Shown in pieces: positions 6,602 to 12,325 of a stretch of DNA of 12,325 bases (within the stretch, counting starts at the first letter, position 1; every line of letters begins with the position of its first letter). Source of the DNA: Ruminococcaceae bacterium UBA4306 (GTDB taxonomy: Bacteria > Bacillota > Clostridia > Oscillospirales > Acutalibacteraceae); contig DGUQ01000138.1 in NCBI GenBank assembly GCA_002394725.1, positions 1-12,325 on the forward strand, in the 5' to 3' direction. The notes below the pieces were generated by a model that had not been told where the DNA came from, searched no databases, and saw only the letters and a list, made by a program, of their open reading frames with translations. The position numbers and the translations under genes were made by a program.

Positions 6602-7062
6602 CGCTTGTACACCCCACTTTTCCCACCGCTTTTGTAGCTCAGTCGGATGTTTTGTATCTCGATATCACGCTGGACTGCCTTACACATGTCATAGATGGTC
6701 AGCGCGGCGGTGCTGACGGCGGACAACGCCTCCATCTCAACACCCGTACTGCCCTTGCATCTGACGGTTGCGGTGATGTGTATTGTGGTATCGGTGAGTT
6801 GAAAATCGATATCCGCGCCGCTGAGCGTCAACGGATGACACATCGGGATCATATCGGATGTTTTCTTAGCCGCCATGATGCCGGCGATCTGCGCCACCGC
6901 GAGGACGTCGCCCTTTTTGACGCCGCCGTTCTTGATCAGCGCCATCGTATCGGGATTGACGGCGACAGTGCCCTCGGCGATCGCTTCACGATAGGTGACG
7001 TCTTTCTCGGTGACGTCCACCATTTTAGCGCGCCCCTGTTCATTGATATGTGAGAATTCCAT
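6598..7062 (-). CDS. moaC: Cyclic pyranopterin monophosphate synthase MoaC
   Basis: A 154-residue MoaC. It converts the MoaA product 3',8-cyclo-7,8-dihydro-GTP to cyclic pyranopterin monophosphate. Family signatures are AKMVDVTEK (residues 12-20), QIAGIMAAKKTSDMIPMCHPL (58-78), GVEMEALSAVS (107-117) and LTIYDMCKA (121-129), which includes the catalytic Asp and Lys (D125, K128). The start is ATG 7062: GGAGG sits five bases before it, and the moaA stop lies one base upstream. A start at 7080 would add six non-conserved residues and leave the ribosome site inside the gene. It overlaps the MOSC start by four bases. The fit to the family is full length. Confidence 0.95.
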   Translation of the reverse strand: MEFSHINEQGRAKMVDVTEKDVTYREAIAEGTVAVNPDTMALIKNGGVKKGDVLAVAQIAGIMAAKKTSDMIPMCHPLTLSGADIDFQLTDTTIHITATVRCKGSTGVEMEALSAVSTAALTIYDMCKAVQRDIEIQNIRLSYKSGGKSGVYKR

Positions 7063-7063
7063 C

Positions 7064-8014
7064 TTATCCTCCGATCTCATTCATATAACGTGCGGTTGAA
7101 GGGTTTGCCGAGCCGAATCGATGGCTCCGCGGCTTTTGCAGGATCCCGTTTTTGATCGCATCCGTGAGTTCTTTGCCCTGTAAGCCTCTCAGATCGATCT
7201 CCTGATCCGAATGAAGGCAGGGCTTGAGCTTGCCGTCCGCCGTGACACGGATCTTGTTGCAGGAGGGACAGAAGCTGTGTGACATCGGGCAGATCAGTCC
7301 GATGGTACCCTTGTGATCGGGCAGGCGATAGACGCGCGCCACTCCGTCGATCCTGATCAGCTCGGCGTTTTTCAGCATGCTTTCTATCACAGCGGTCGTC
7401 ATGAAGCGGTCGCGCTCCCAATTTTTGGCTACGCCCAGCGGCATGAGCTCGATAAACCGCACATGGATGGCATTGTCCTTAGTGAGATGGATAAAATCAT
7501 ACAGCTCTCCGTCATTGATATCCTTGAGCAGCACCGTGTTGATCTTGATGTTATCAAAGCCCGCGCTTTGAGCCGCTTCGATCCCCTTGAGCACATCCTG
7601 CGGATCACCGCCCCGGGTGATTGTTTTGAACGTTTCGGGATCCGGACTGTCAAGGCTGATGTTCAGGCGGTTGACGCCCGCGTCCTTCAGCTCCTTTGCC
7701 ATCGGCGCTAAGAGTGAGCCATTGGTCGTGATCCCGAGCTCGATAGCGCCGTCGATCGCCTTGATATTGCGGCACAAGGTGACAAGCCCCTTTCTGACCA
7801 GCGGCTCACCGCCTGTCAGGCGCACCTTGGTGATACCCAGCGCGTGTGCGGCGCGGACGATCTCGGTCATCTCCTCGATGGTGAGCATATCCGCGTGACT
7901 TTTCTTGCATACGCCCTCTTGCGGCATGCAGTAGATACAGCGGTAGTTGCACAGATCGGTGACGGATAACCGCAGATATTGTATTGTTCTTCCAAAGCTG
8001 TCTTGCATGATCAT
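7064..8014 (-). CDS. moaA: GTP 3',8-cyclase MoaA (radical SAM)
   Basis: A 316-residue radical SAM enzyme that starts Moco synthesis by cyclising GTP. The first cluster motif is CNYRCIYC (C22, C26, C29), followed by LTGGEPL (66-72) for SAM binding and INTVLLKDIN in the barrel. The second cluster ligands are C249, C252 and C266 in CPSCNKIR...KPCL (Cx2Cx13C), the GTP-binding cluster of MoaA. It ends in the diglycine NEIGG that is essential for catalysis in studied MoaA enzymes. The start overlaps the modC stop as ATGA, with AAGGA six bases upstream; Met3 is the alternative but badly spaced. moaC begins one base after its stop. It is slightly shorter than the E. coli protein but has all functional parts. 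Confidence 0.96.
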   Translation of the reverse strand: MIMQDSFGRTIQYLRLSVTDLCNYRCIYCMPQEGVCKKSHADMLTIEEMTEIVRAAHALGITKVRLTGGEPLVRKGLVTLCRNIKAIDGAIELGITTNGSLLAPMAKELKDAGVNRLNISLDSPDPETFKTITRGGDPQDVLKGIEAAQSAGFDNIKINTVLLKDINDGELYDFIHLTKDNAIHVRFIELMPLGVAKNWERDRFMTTAVIESMLKNAELIRIDGVARVYRLPDHKGTIGLICPMSHSFCPSCNKIRVTADGKLKPCLHSDQEIDLRGLQGKELTDAIKNGILQKPRSHRFGSANPSTARYMNEIGG

Positions 8015-8706
8015 TTCAGATCCTTATCATCTTTTGTTAGCTGTTGATAGTAGACTTCGGTATCGACGATCTCCTGTGTGACGCCGTCTGTGACGGGGAT
8101 CACCTCGGAACATAGCTGACGCACCTCGTCGATATCATGTGATACCAAGATCGTCTCACCGCCGAAAGCATGGATGATATCGCGGATGTAGGGGATCAGC
8201 TGATATTTGAGCATCGTATCGAGGGAGGAGAAGGGCTCGTCCAGCAACAGCGCCTCGGGGGAGGAGGCGAAGATCCGCGCTAACGCGACGCGCTGTTTCT
8301 CTCCTCCCGAAAGAGTGTCGGGACGGCGGTTCTCCAGACCGTTTAGCCGGAATTGTCCGATCAACTCACGCAGCTTTTGTTCACGTTCCGTTTTCGGCAG
8401 TTTTCGCATGCCTGCCGTGATATTGCCGCTGACGGTCATGTTCGGGAACAGGGCGTATTCCTGGAACAGGTATCCGACCCTGCGCTTTTGCGGCGGCAGA
8501 TCGATGTGCTTTTCGCTGTCAAACAGCACTCTGTCGTTTAATTGTATCACACCTGTGTCGGGCTTTTCAATACCGGCGATACATTTGAGCGTCATGCTTT
8601 TCCCTGCGCCCGACGCGCCGAACAGCGCCGGAGGGTTGTGATCGCATCGGAACTTCGCTTTCAGCGTAAAGCGGTCAAGCCGTTTTTCGATATCGACATC
8701 AAGCAT
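8011..8706 (-). CDS. modC: Molybdate ABC transporter ATP-binding protein ModC, short form
   Basis: A 231-residue ABC ATPase that powers molybdate import. Walker A is GASGAGKS (residues 30-37), Q-loop FQE at Q82, signature LSGGEKQ (132-138), Walker B ALLLDE (152-157) and switch His190 in VSHD. E. coli ModC is about 350 residues because of a C-terminal TOBE/Mop domain that binds molybdate. That domain is missing here, so molybdate feedback on the ATPase through it is not possible. The start is ATG 8706, overlapping the modB TAA by one base (TAATG), with AAAGGAGG upstream. The longer frame to 8790 reads back into modB and adds no family sequence. The C-terminal tail (QQLTKDDKDLK) is short and charged. 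It overlaps moaA by four bases. Confidence 0.92.
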   Translation of the reverse strand: MLDVDIEKRLDRFTLKAKFRCDHNPPALFGASGAGKSMTLKCIAGIEKPDTGVIQLNDRVLFDSEKHIDLPPQKRRVGYLFQEYALFPNMTVSGNITAGMRKLPKTEREQKLRELIGQFRLNGLENRRPDTLSGGEKQRVALARIFASSPEALLLDEPFSSLDTMLKYQLIPYIRDIIHAFGGETILVSHDIDEVRQLCSEVIPVTDGVTQEIVDTEVYYQQLTKDDKDLK

Positions 8707-9371
8707 TACGGGCGCCTCCTTTGCGGCTTTTCGAGCAGGTTGACGACCAGTAGGACAACGGCGGAGATCGCGATATTGATCAGCACCCATTTGATCGCCA
8801 GCTCATCGTTGCCGGTGCGCCAGAGCTGATAGACGGCGGTGGATACCGTGGCGGTCTTGCCGGGGGTATAGCCTGCGATCATGGAGGTAGCGCCGTATTC
8901 GCCGAGCGCTCGCGCGAACGACAGGACAACGCCTGCGATGACGCCCTGCTTGCAGTAGGGGAGACGGATACGCCAGAAGATGTAGGTGTTGGAGAGCCCG
9001 AGCGTCCTGCCGGCGTCGGCTAAGTTTTCATCAAAGCGCTCAAAGGCACCGCGTGCCGTACGGTACATCAACGGGAATACCACGACGGAGACGGCAAAGA
9101 TCGCCGACCACCACTGCATGGTCAGTCGGATATCCCAGTTTTCCAGAAAATACGCGCCGATCAGTCGTTTTGGTCCCAGCGCGAGCAGCAACAGATAACC
9201 CACCACCGTTGGCGGTAAGACCAGCGGCAGTGTGAAGATGACGTCCAGTATGCCTTTGAGGACTCGGGGCAGCTTAGCGATATAATATGCCGCCGCGATC
9301 CCGATGAAAAAGACGAAGATCGCTGAAATCGCCGCGATCCTCAGCGAGTTGAATAAAGGGTATAAGTCCAT
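8706..9371 (-). CDS. modB: Molybdate ABC transporter permease ModB
   Basis: A 221-residue membrane permease with about five hydrophobic segments, the first near residues 10-30 (AISAIFVFFIGIAAAYYIA). The cytoplasmic coupling loop is recognisable in ADAGRTLGLSNTYIFWRIRLP, followed by GVIAGVVLSFARALGEYGAT, the typical ModB/CysT signature. LPLVLPPTVVGYLLL is likewise typical of molybdate permeases. The start is ATG 9371, with GGAG five bases upstream. The longest frame begins with a TTG at 9416, directly after the modA stop, with no ribosome site and 15 extra residues, so it is rejected. Placement between modA and modC completes the importer. Tungstate cannot be excluded as an additional substrate. 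Confidence 0.93.
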   Translation of the reverse strand: MDLYPLFNSLRIAAISAIFVFFIGIAAAYYIAKLPRVLKGILDVIFTLPLVLPPTVVGYLLLLALGPKRLIGAYFLENWDIRLTMQWWSAIFAVSVVVFPLMYRTARGAFERFDENLADAGRTLGLSNTYIFWRIRLPYCKQGVIAGVVLSFARALGEYGATSMIAGYTPGKTATVSTAVYQLWRTGNDELAIKWVLINIAISAVVLLVVNLLEKPQRRRP

Positions 9372-9416
9372 CGTAGCTCCGATAATGGAATTGTATCCTG
9401 TGACAAATCCATTCAA

Positions 9417-10265
9417 TCATTTTAATAAAGGGGTAAAGCCTACTTCCTCAAACACTTTTGACGCTTCCTCTGTCTGCAAAAAGCGGAGGAATTCCTTTGC
9501 TTCAGCCGCGTGAGCGGTCTTGCTCAGTACGGCGGCAGGGTAGATGACCTGACCGCACATTTTCTCGTCTGCGGTATCGGCGACCTTGAGCTTAGCGGAG
9601 AACGCGTCGGTCTGATAGATAATACCGCAATCGACCGTGCCCTCGCTGACCTGTGTGGTGACCTCCTTGACGTTGGAGCCGTAGGTCAGCACGCCCTTGT
9701 TCTTCAAGGCGCTTTCCTCCAAGCCGTAGTAGGCAAAGATCTTCTGCGTGTACTGTCCGACGGGAACATCCTCGTTGCCGATCGCCATCAGGATGTCGCC
9801 GTTTTCAAGGTGAGCCTTCATATCCTCGTAGCTTTGGATGCCTGATTTGGAATTCTCGGCAACACACAGCGCGACCTTGTTTTCCAGCAAATCGATACGG
9901 GTCGATGAATCGATATAGCCGCCTTCTTCAAGACCGTTCATCTGCTTTTGCGCCGCGGAGATAAAGAGATCGCAGACTGCGCCTTCTTCGATCTGCGTTT
10001 TCAGCGTGCCCGAGGAATCAAAGTTATAGGTGATTTTTATGTCCGGATGTGCCGCTTGATAAGTTGTTTTAAGATTTTCAAGCGTTTCGGTCATACTTGC
10101 CGCGGCAAACACGACGAGCTCGGTCTTTTCGGCGGATTTCTCGTCGGCGGTTGCGGCAGATGTGGCGGCAGGCGCTTGATTTTCGGTATTCTGCCGCTGA
10201 TCGCACGCGCAAAGGATCGCGGTAAGCGTCAGAACGGACAGGAGTAGGGCAATGATTCTTTTCAT
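9417..10265 (-). CDS. modA: Molybdate-binding lipoprotein ModA
   Basis: A 282-residue solute-binding protein for molybdate, anchored outside the membrane. It starts MKRIIALLLSVLTLTAILCAC, a lipoprotein signal with lipobox LCAC, so C21 is the likely lipidated residue. A low-complexity Ala/Thr/Glu linker follows to about residue 48. The mature domain has the ModA hallmarks ELVVFAAASMTE, NFDSSGTLKTQIEEGAVCDLFISA (including the oxyanion-contacting SSG) and VKEVTTQVSEGTVDCGIIYQTDA. The start is ATG 10265, with GAAAGG nine bases upstream. An in-frame TTG at 10274 abuts the ribosome site and is rejected. It is the first gene of the operon and diverges from the IclR-family gene. The AAAS and SSG pattern favours ModA over the tungstate-specific TupA. 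Confidence 0.95.
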   Translation of the reverse strand: MKRIIALLLSVLTLTAILCACDQRQNTENQAPAATSAATADEKSAEKTELVVFAAASMTETLENLKTTYQAAHPDIKITYNFDSSGTLKTQIEEGAVCDLFISAAQKQMNGLEEGGYIDSSTRIDLLENKVALCVAENSKSGIQSYEDMKAHLENGDILMAIGNEDVPVGQYTQKIFAYYGLEESALKNKGVLTYGSNVKEVTTQVSEGTVDCGIIYQTDAFSAKLKVADTADEKMCGQVIYPAAVLSKTAHAAEAKEFLRFLQTEEASKVFEEVGFTPLLK

Positions 10266-10296
10266 CCGTATCAACCTTTCTCTTAGTTATACATTT

Positions 10297-10325
10297 ATAT
10301 TAGCATTTTTGAGCGGTTGACACAA
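10297..10325 (-). promoter_or_regulatory. Predicted promoter of the mod-moa operon
   Basis: On the - strand TTGTGT (10325-10320) and TAATAT (10302-10297) are separated by 17 bases, with an extended-10 TGC just before the -10. The start would be near 10290 and the leader about 25 bases, too short for a Moco riboswitch. Its -35 shares three bases with the divergent -35. Confidence 0.6.
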
Positions 10326-10326
10326 C
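10316..10326. promoter_or_regulatory. Candidate operator dyad over both -35 boxes
   Basis: GTTG-ACA-CAAC is a small perfect dyad covering the -35 boxes of both the IclR-family gene and the mod operon. It is short (4-bp arms), so chance is possible. The position is what makes it a candidate regulator site. Confidence 0.3.
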
Positions 10327-10345
10327 GAACGATATCCCGTATAAT
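10317..10345 (+). promoter_or_regulatory. Full-consensus sigma-A promoter of the IclR-family gene
   Basis: TTGACA (10317-10322), a 17-base spacer and TATAAT (10340-10345) match the consensus at all twelve positions. The start would be near 10352, about 30 bases before the ATG. A promoter this strong in front of a regulator gene suggests that it is held in check by repression. Confidence 0.88.
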
Positions 10346-10381
10346 AGAATTATCATTCAGTATGACAGAATAGGTGAGCGT

Positions 10382-11170
10382 ATGGATGAAAATAAAGGGA
10401 AGGTCAAGTCACTGTCAAAGGCGATCGATCTGCTGGATATTCTCAGCGCGTCAAGACATGGGCTGAGCCTGAGTGAGTTATCCGAGCGTGCAGGGTATCC
10501 CAAAAGCACGACCCACGCCTTGGCGTCGACCCTGCGCGACAGGGGACTGCTCCGACAACTGCAAAACGGTGATTACGCGCTTGGCATGCGGCTGTTTGAG
10601 TATGGCTCGGCGGTATCGAGGGGCTTTGATATCAGCGAGCTGTCCCGACCGTATCTGGAGAGTTTAAGCTCCCTGACGGGCGCGAACTCCGTAATCAGCC
10701 TGCTCGACGGCGAGAGCGCGGTATCCTTTGATTACGCCGTCAGCTCCTCGGGAGTGCAGATATTGCCCGAGATCGGCGTCAGACTGCCGCTGCACTGCAC
10801 CTCGCAGGGGAAGCTGATGCTGGCATATCTGCCGCAAAGCAGGGTGTTGTCGCTCCTTCGCCGACAGTCGATGCGCCGTTATACGCGGCATACGATCGAT
10901 GATATCGATCTGTTGCTCAGCCGGTTGGCTGAAATCAGGGAAAAGGGCTGTGCCGTGGAGGACGGCGAGTATAAGGTAGGTTTGCGATCGGTCTCCGCGC
11001 CTGTATTCGACGCCGAGGGCGTGCTCAGATACGCCCTGACCACGATCGGCTTCTTCCGCAGGGTCAGCGCGGATGATTTTGTCAACGCTGTCAGGGTGAC
11101 CGTCGATCAGGCAGGTATGCTCTCCAACGCGCTCGGCTACTCCGACAAAACAATCACAGATCATATGTAA
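10382..11170 (+). CDS. IclR-family transcriptional regulator
   Basis: A 262-residue DNA-binding regulator. The N-terminal winged helix-turn-helix is clear: SLSKAIDLLDIL, LSLSELSERAGYPKSTTHALASTL and GDYALGMRLFEYG match IclR proteins (residues 9-75). The C-terminal effector domain shows GVRLPLHCTSQGKLMLAYLP, IREKGCAVEDGEYKVGLRSVSAPVFD and a closing strand, also family-typical. The effector cannot be read from the sequence; known ones are small organic acids and aromatics. AGGTGAG precedes the ATG by three to four bases. It is transcribed divergently from modA with overlapping -35 elements, and no ModE-type regulator is present, so control of the molybdenum operon and of itself is a reasonable inference. 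It is followed by its own terminator. Confidence 0.93.
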   Translation: MDENKGKVKSLSKAIDLLDILSASRHGLSLSELSERAGYPKSTTHALASTLRDRGLLRQLQNGDYALGMRLFEYGSAVSRGFDISELSRPYLESLSSLTGANSVISLLDGESAVSFDYAVSSSGVQILPEIGVRLPLHCTSQGKLMLAYLPQSRVLSLLRRQSMRRYTRHTIDDIDLLLSRLAEIREKGCAVEDGEYKVGLRSVSAPVFDAEGVLRYALTTIGFFRRVSADDFVNAVRVTVDQAGMLSNALGYSDKTITDHM

Positions 11171-11171
11171 A

Positions 11172-11203
11172 AAGCTGTCTCCGAAAGGAAACAGCTTCTT
11201 TTT
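11172..11203. terminator. Intrinsic terminator after the IclR-family gene, bidirectional
   Basis: AAGCTGT ... ACAGCTT forms a 7-bp stem continued by TCC/GGA past one mismatch around a GAAA loop, then CTTTTT. On the - strand the arm ends in a T run as well, so it may also end the DUF378 gene whose stop is 15 bases away. Confidence 0.82.
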
Positions 11204-11217
11204 GATATATGCTCGCA

Positions 11218-11445
11218 TTATGTGGTGCTCGGCTTGAAGTCGCGGTCGCCTGCCTCGGTCGTATCTCTGAACAACAGCGAGATACACCATAATGCCGCCA
11301 GAGCGACAACGACATAGACGATACGGGCGATAATGCCCGACTGTCCGCCAAACAGGAATGCGACTAAGTCAAACTGGAACAAGCCTACGGCGCCCCAGTT
11401 GATACCGCCGACGATCAGCAGTGATAACGCAATTTTATCCAGCAT
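11218..11445 (-). CDS. DUF378 family small membrane protein (YuzA-like)
   Basis: A 75-residue protein with two membrane segments, about residues 5-26 and 37-58, and a short charged C-terminus (DTTEAGDRDFKPSTT). The INWGAVGLFQFDLVAFLFG stretch, the RIVYVVVALAALW second helix and the size match the DUF378/YuzA family, whose role is unknown. AAGGAGG lies nine bases before the ATG. It ends convergent to the IclR-family gene across a shared terminator. A dyad overlaps its predicted -10 and ribosome site, suggesting specific regulation. The gene upstream on the same strand ends 59 bases away. Confidence 0.87.
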   Translation of the reverse strand: MLDKIALSLLIVGGINWGAVGLFQFDLVAFLFGGQSGIIARIVYVVVALAALWCISLLFRDTTEAGDRDFKPSTT

Positions 11446-11457
11446 CGGTAAACCTCC

Positions 11458-11474
11458 TTACAGTAAAACTGTAA
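11458..11474. promoter_or_regulatory. 17-bp dyad TTACAGT-AAA-ACTGTAA, candidate operator
   Basis: Perfect 7-bp arms around AAA. It covers the predicted -10 (TACAGT) and start site of the DUF378 gene and touches its ribosome site. If transcription starts further upstream, it would instead be a 7-bp hairpin abutting the ribosome site. The half-site layout recalls repressor operators such as those of the BlaI/CopY type (TACA...TGTA), but no assignment is made. Confidence 0.55.
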
Positions 11475-11496
11475 TGCTAGTGTTTGCCGAAATCAA
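11468..11496 (-). promoter_or_regulatory. Predicted promoter of the DUF378 gene
   Basis: On the - strand TTGATT (11496-11491), 17 bases, then TACAGT (11473-11468). The -10 is a fair match (4/6) and lies inside the dyad. Confidence 0.4.
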
Positions 11497-11504
11497 GCGG
11501 ATAT

Positions 11505-11885
11505 TCATATGACCTTGGTAAAGTAAAGAATTAACACAACGATACCGATCAGGATCAGAACGCCCGCGATGACGCGTGAGATCAGGATCGCTTTTTTTAA
11601 TTTGAATTTGTGGATCATGATCTCGGGAGGGAAGGGGAGAAAGAGGTACATCACACCCAGCACCAGCATCGCGACAGCCATGCCGATCGCGCCGATCTCT
11701 CTGGTAAACGCGTATAAAAAGAGGCAAATGCCGATCGCCAGTACAAAAATACCGTTGATGACAGAAAAGGGTTTTTGATATTTTTCGCGCAATTCATAGA
11801 ATTTATTCGAGGAATTTTGACATTCATCCGAACAGAACATCTCGTGATAGGAGATCTCCTTCGCGCAATACTCGCATTTTTTCAT
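11505..11885 (-). CDS. Small membrane protein with N-terminal four-Cys zinc-type motif
   Basis: A 126-residue protein of unknown function. It opens with MKKCEYCAKEISYHEMFCSDEC, a Cx2C-x10-Cx3C arrangement (C4, C7, C18, C22) typical of small treble-clef or FCS-like zinc fingers. A charged linker follows, then three hydrophobic segments at about residues 40-60, 64-84 and 101-122, so it is a membrane protein with a cytoplasmic metal-binding head. The start is ATG 11885, with AAGGTG seven bases upstream; a longer frame reaching to 11963 adds 26 residues and overlaps the predicted promoter, so it is rejected. It is transcribed divergently from the amylase-like gene and has a good promoter of its own. 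I see no function beyond this. Confidence 0.82.
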   Translation of the reverse strand: MKKCEYCAKEISYHEMFCSDECQNSSNKFYELREKYQKPFSVINGIFVLAIGICLFLYAFTREIGAIGMAVAMLVLGVMYLFLPFPPEIMIHKFKLKKAILISRVIAGVLILIGIVVLILYFTKVI

Positions 11886-11901
11886 GTATATCACCTTCTG
11901 T

Positions 11902-11930
11902 ATTTTAACACGAATCATAAATGTTTGCAA
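11902..11930 (-). promoter_or_regulatory. Predicted promoter of the zinc-motif membrane protein
   Basis: On the - strand TTGCAA (11930-11925), 17 bases, then TAAAAT (11907-11902), a near-consensus pair placed about 17 bases before the ATG. The leader would be only about 10 bases, barely containing the ribosome site. Confidence 0.55.
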
Positions 11931-11960
11931 TGTTAAGTTTTCATTATTGGCAATTTTGTT

Positions 11961-11981
11961 CAAATATTACTTTAATATTTG
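11961..11981. repeat. 21-bp AT-rich perfect dyad between divergent genes
   Basis: Arms CAAATATTA and TAATATTTG around CTT. It lies 14 bases upstream of the amylase-like gene's -35 and about 30 bases upstream of the divergent -35, a fitting place for a regulator that acts on one or both genes. No known operator is recognised. Confidence 0.5.
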
Positions 11982-11994
11982 TAGAAAAAGATAA

Positions 11995-12023
11995 TTGAAG
12001 AATGATGACAGATTTGTTATACT
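11995..12023 (+). promoter_or_regulatory. Predicted promoter of the amylase-like gene
   Basis: TTGAAG (11995-12000), 17 bases, TATACT (12018-12023), with an extended-10 TGT before the -10. The start would be near 12030, with a leader of about 60 bases. Confidence 0.7.
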
Positions 12024-12034
12024 AACTATGAGGA

Positions 12035-12068
12035 ATACTCAGTATAGGATAACTATGTCCGGTTATCC
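12035..12068 (+). promoter_or_regulatory. Dyad and leader hairpin before the amylase-like gene
   Basis: ATACT-C-AGTAT (12035-12045) lies just after the predicted start site, where a repressor could bind. GGATAAC (12047-12053) then pairs with GTTATCC (12062-12068) around eight bases to make a 7-bp leader hairpin that ends nine bases before the AGGAGG ribosome site. Confidence 0.4.
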
Positions 12069-12089
12069 GTAAATTTTAGGAGGAATAAT

Positions 12090-12325
12090 ATGAAAATGAG
12101 ACGATTAGTAAGCTTGCTGCTGGCAGTCTTACTCGTTATGTCCTGCTTCTCCGTCAGCATCGTTGCTACCTCGGCAGCTGTTGCTGATCAGGCGGAAACA
12201 GCAGCGAATATCGATGTAGCTGCTGCAGGCTCCGCGTATGAGGATATGCAGAGTAAGACAACCGTCGAAAACAACTACGGTCTGTCCAAGACCGTGAATG
12301 ACGGTACGATTCTGCAGGCATGGAC
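12090..12325 (+). CDS. Secreted protein, probable GH13 alpha-amylase (3' partial)
   Basis: The first 78 residues of a gene that runs off the window. An AGGAGG ribosome site (12078-12083) precedes the ATG by six bases. The start is a clear signal peptide: MKMRRLVSLLLAVLLVMSC followed by a small-residue region, with a likely cut after ATSAAVA (about residue 32). The mature part opens with a low-complexity Ala/Thr linker, then NNYGLSKTVNDGTILQAW (61-78). The DGTILQAW stretch resembles the first strand of the catalytic barrel of secreted bacterial alpha-amylases (of the kind GTILHxFxW), so starch breakdown outside the cell is the best guess. Catalytic residues are beyond the end, so the assignment rests on this short match. 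The signal peptide and the gene itself are secure. Confidence 0.7.
   Translation, partial: MKMRRLVSLLLAVLLVMSCFSVSIVATSAAVADQAETAANIDVAAAGSAYEDMQSKTTVENNYGLSKTVNDGTILQAW

Noticed and set aside
8707..8790. 28-residue extension of ModC
   Set aside because: It reads back into modB. ATG 8706, with AAAGGAGG and the TAATG junction, is the clear start.
9372..9416. TTG start for ModB directly after the modA stop
   Set aside because: No ribosome site precedes the TTG, while ATG 9371 has GGAG at good spacing and fits the family start.
10266..10296. Moco or molybdate riboswitch in the modA leader
   Set aside because: The predicted leader is only about 25 bases and has no long helices.

Overview
This 12.3 kb window looks like the chromosome of an anaerobic, fermentative Gram-positive Clostridia-type bacterium. 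A gut Oscillospiraceae/Ruminococcaceae relative is my best guess. The basis is strong AGGAGG-type ribosome sites, sigma-A promoters, a sodium-pump type decarboxylase, acetate kinase beside tmcAL, a secreted GH13-like amylase N-terminus, and a two-hairpin intergenic repeat of a kind I recall from gut clostridia. The species cannot be named from the sequence.

Left part (1-4131), central fermentation genes: the end of a biotin carrier protein and a complete carboxyltransferase (OadA/PycB type) on the + strand form the soluble part of a split biotin-dependent decarboxylase or carboxylase. tmcAL (tRNA-Met wobble acetylation) lies convergent to them on the - strand, with a bidirectional terminator between. 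tmcAL and ackA diverge from a ~100-base spacer with overlapping -10 boxes. A 395-base non-coding gap (4132-4526) follows ackA. It holds a strong terminator, two perfect palindromes, a homopurine tract, a TCAACA repeat cluster resembling DnaA boxes, and the terminator of the molybdenum operon arriving from the other side.

Middle part (4411-10325), a molybdenum operon on the - strand of about 5.9 kb: modA-modB-modC (molybdate import), moaA-moaC (GTP to cyclic pyranopterin), a MOSC protein, a MoeA-like molybdopterin-binding protein with a C-terminal cysteine cluster, and mogA (molybdopterin adenylation). Most junctions overlap or nearly touch, so translation is probably coupled. MPT synthase genes (moaD/moaE) and any molybdoenzyme are absent from the window. 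A two-hairpin repeat sits just before the MoeA-like gene and could attenuate the last two genes. An IclR-family regulator diverges from modA. The -35 boxes of the two promoters overlap within a small dyad, which makes this regulator a natural candidate to control the operon.

Right part (11172-12325): a bidirectional terminator, a DUF378 small membrane protein with a 17-bp dyad over its predicted -10, a small membrane protein with an N-terminal four-cysteine (zinc-type) motif, and then, divergently, the start of a secreted protein that resembles an alpha-amylase.

No wholly new system was found. The items most worth following are the IclR/mod promoter overlap, the MoeA-like protein with its C-terminal CxxCxxCxxxxC, the repeat inside the Moco operon, and the structured gap after ackA. 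Starts were moved downstream of the longest reading frame for ackA, the MoeA-like gene, moaC, modC, modB, modA and the zinc-motif protein, on the basis of ribosome sites and family alignment.
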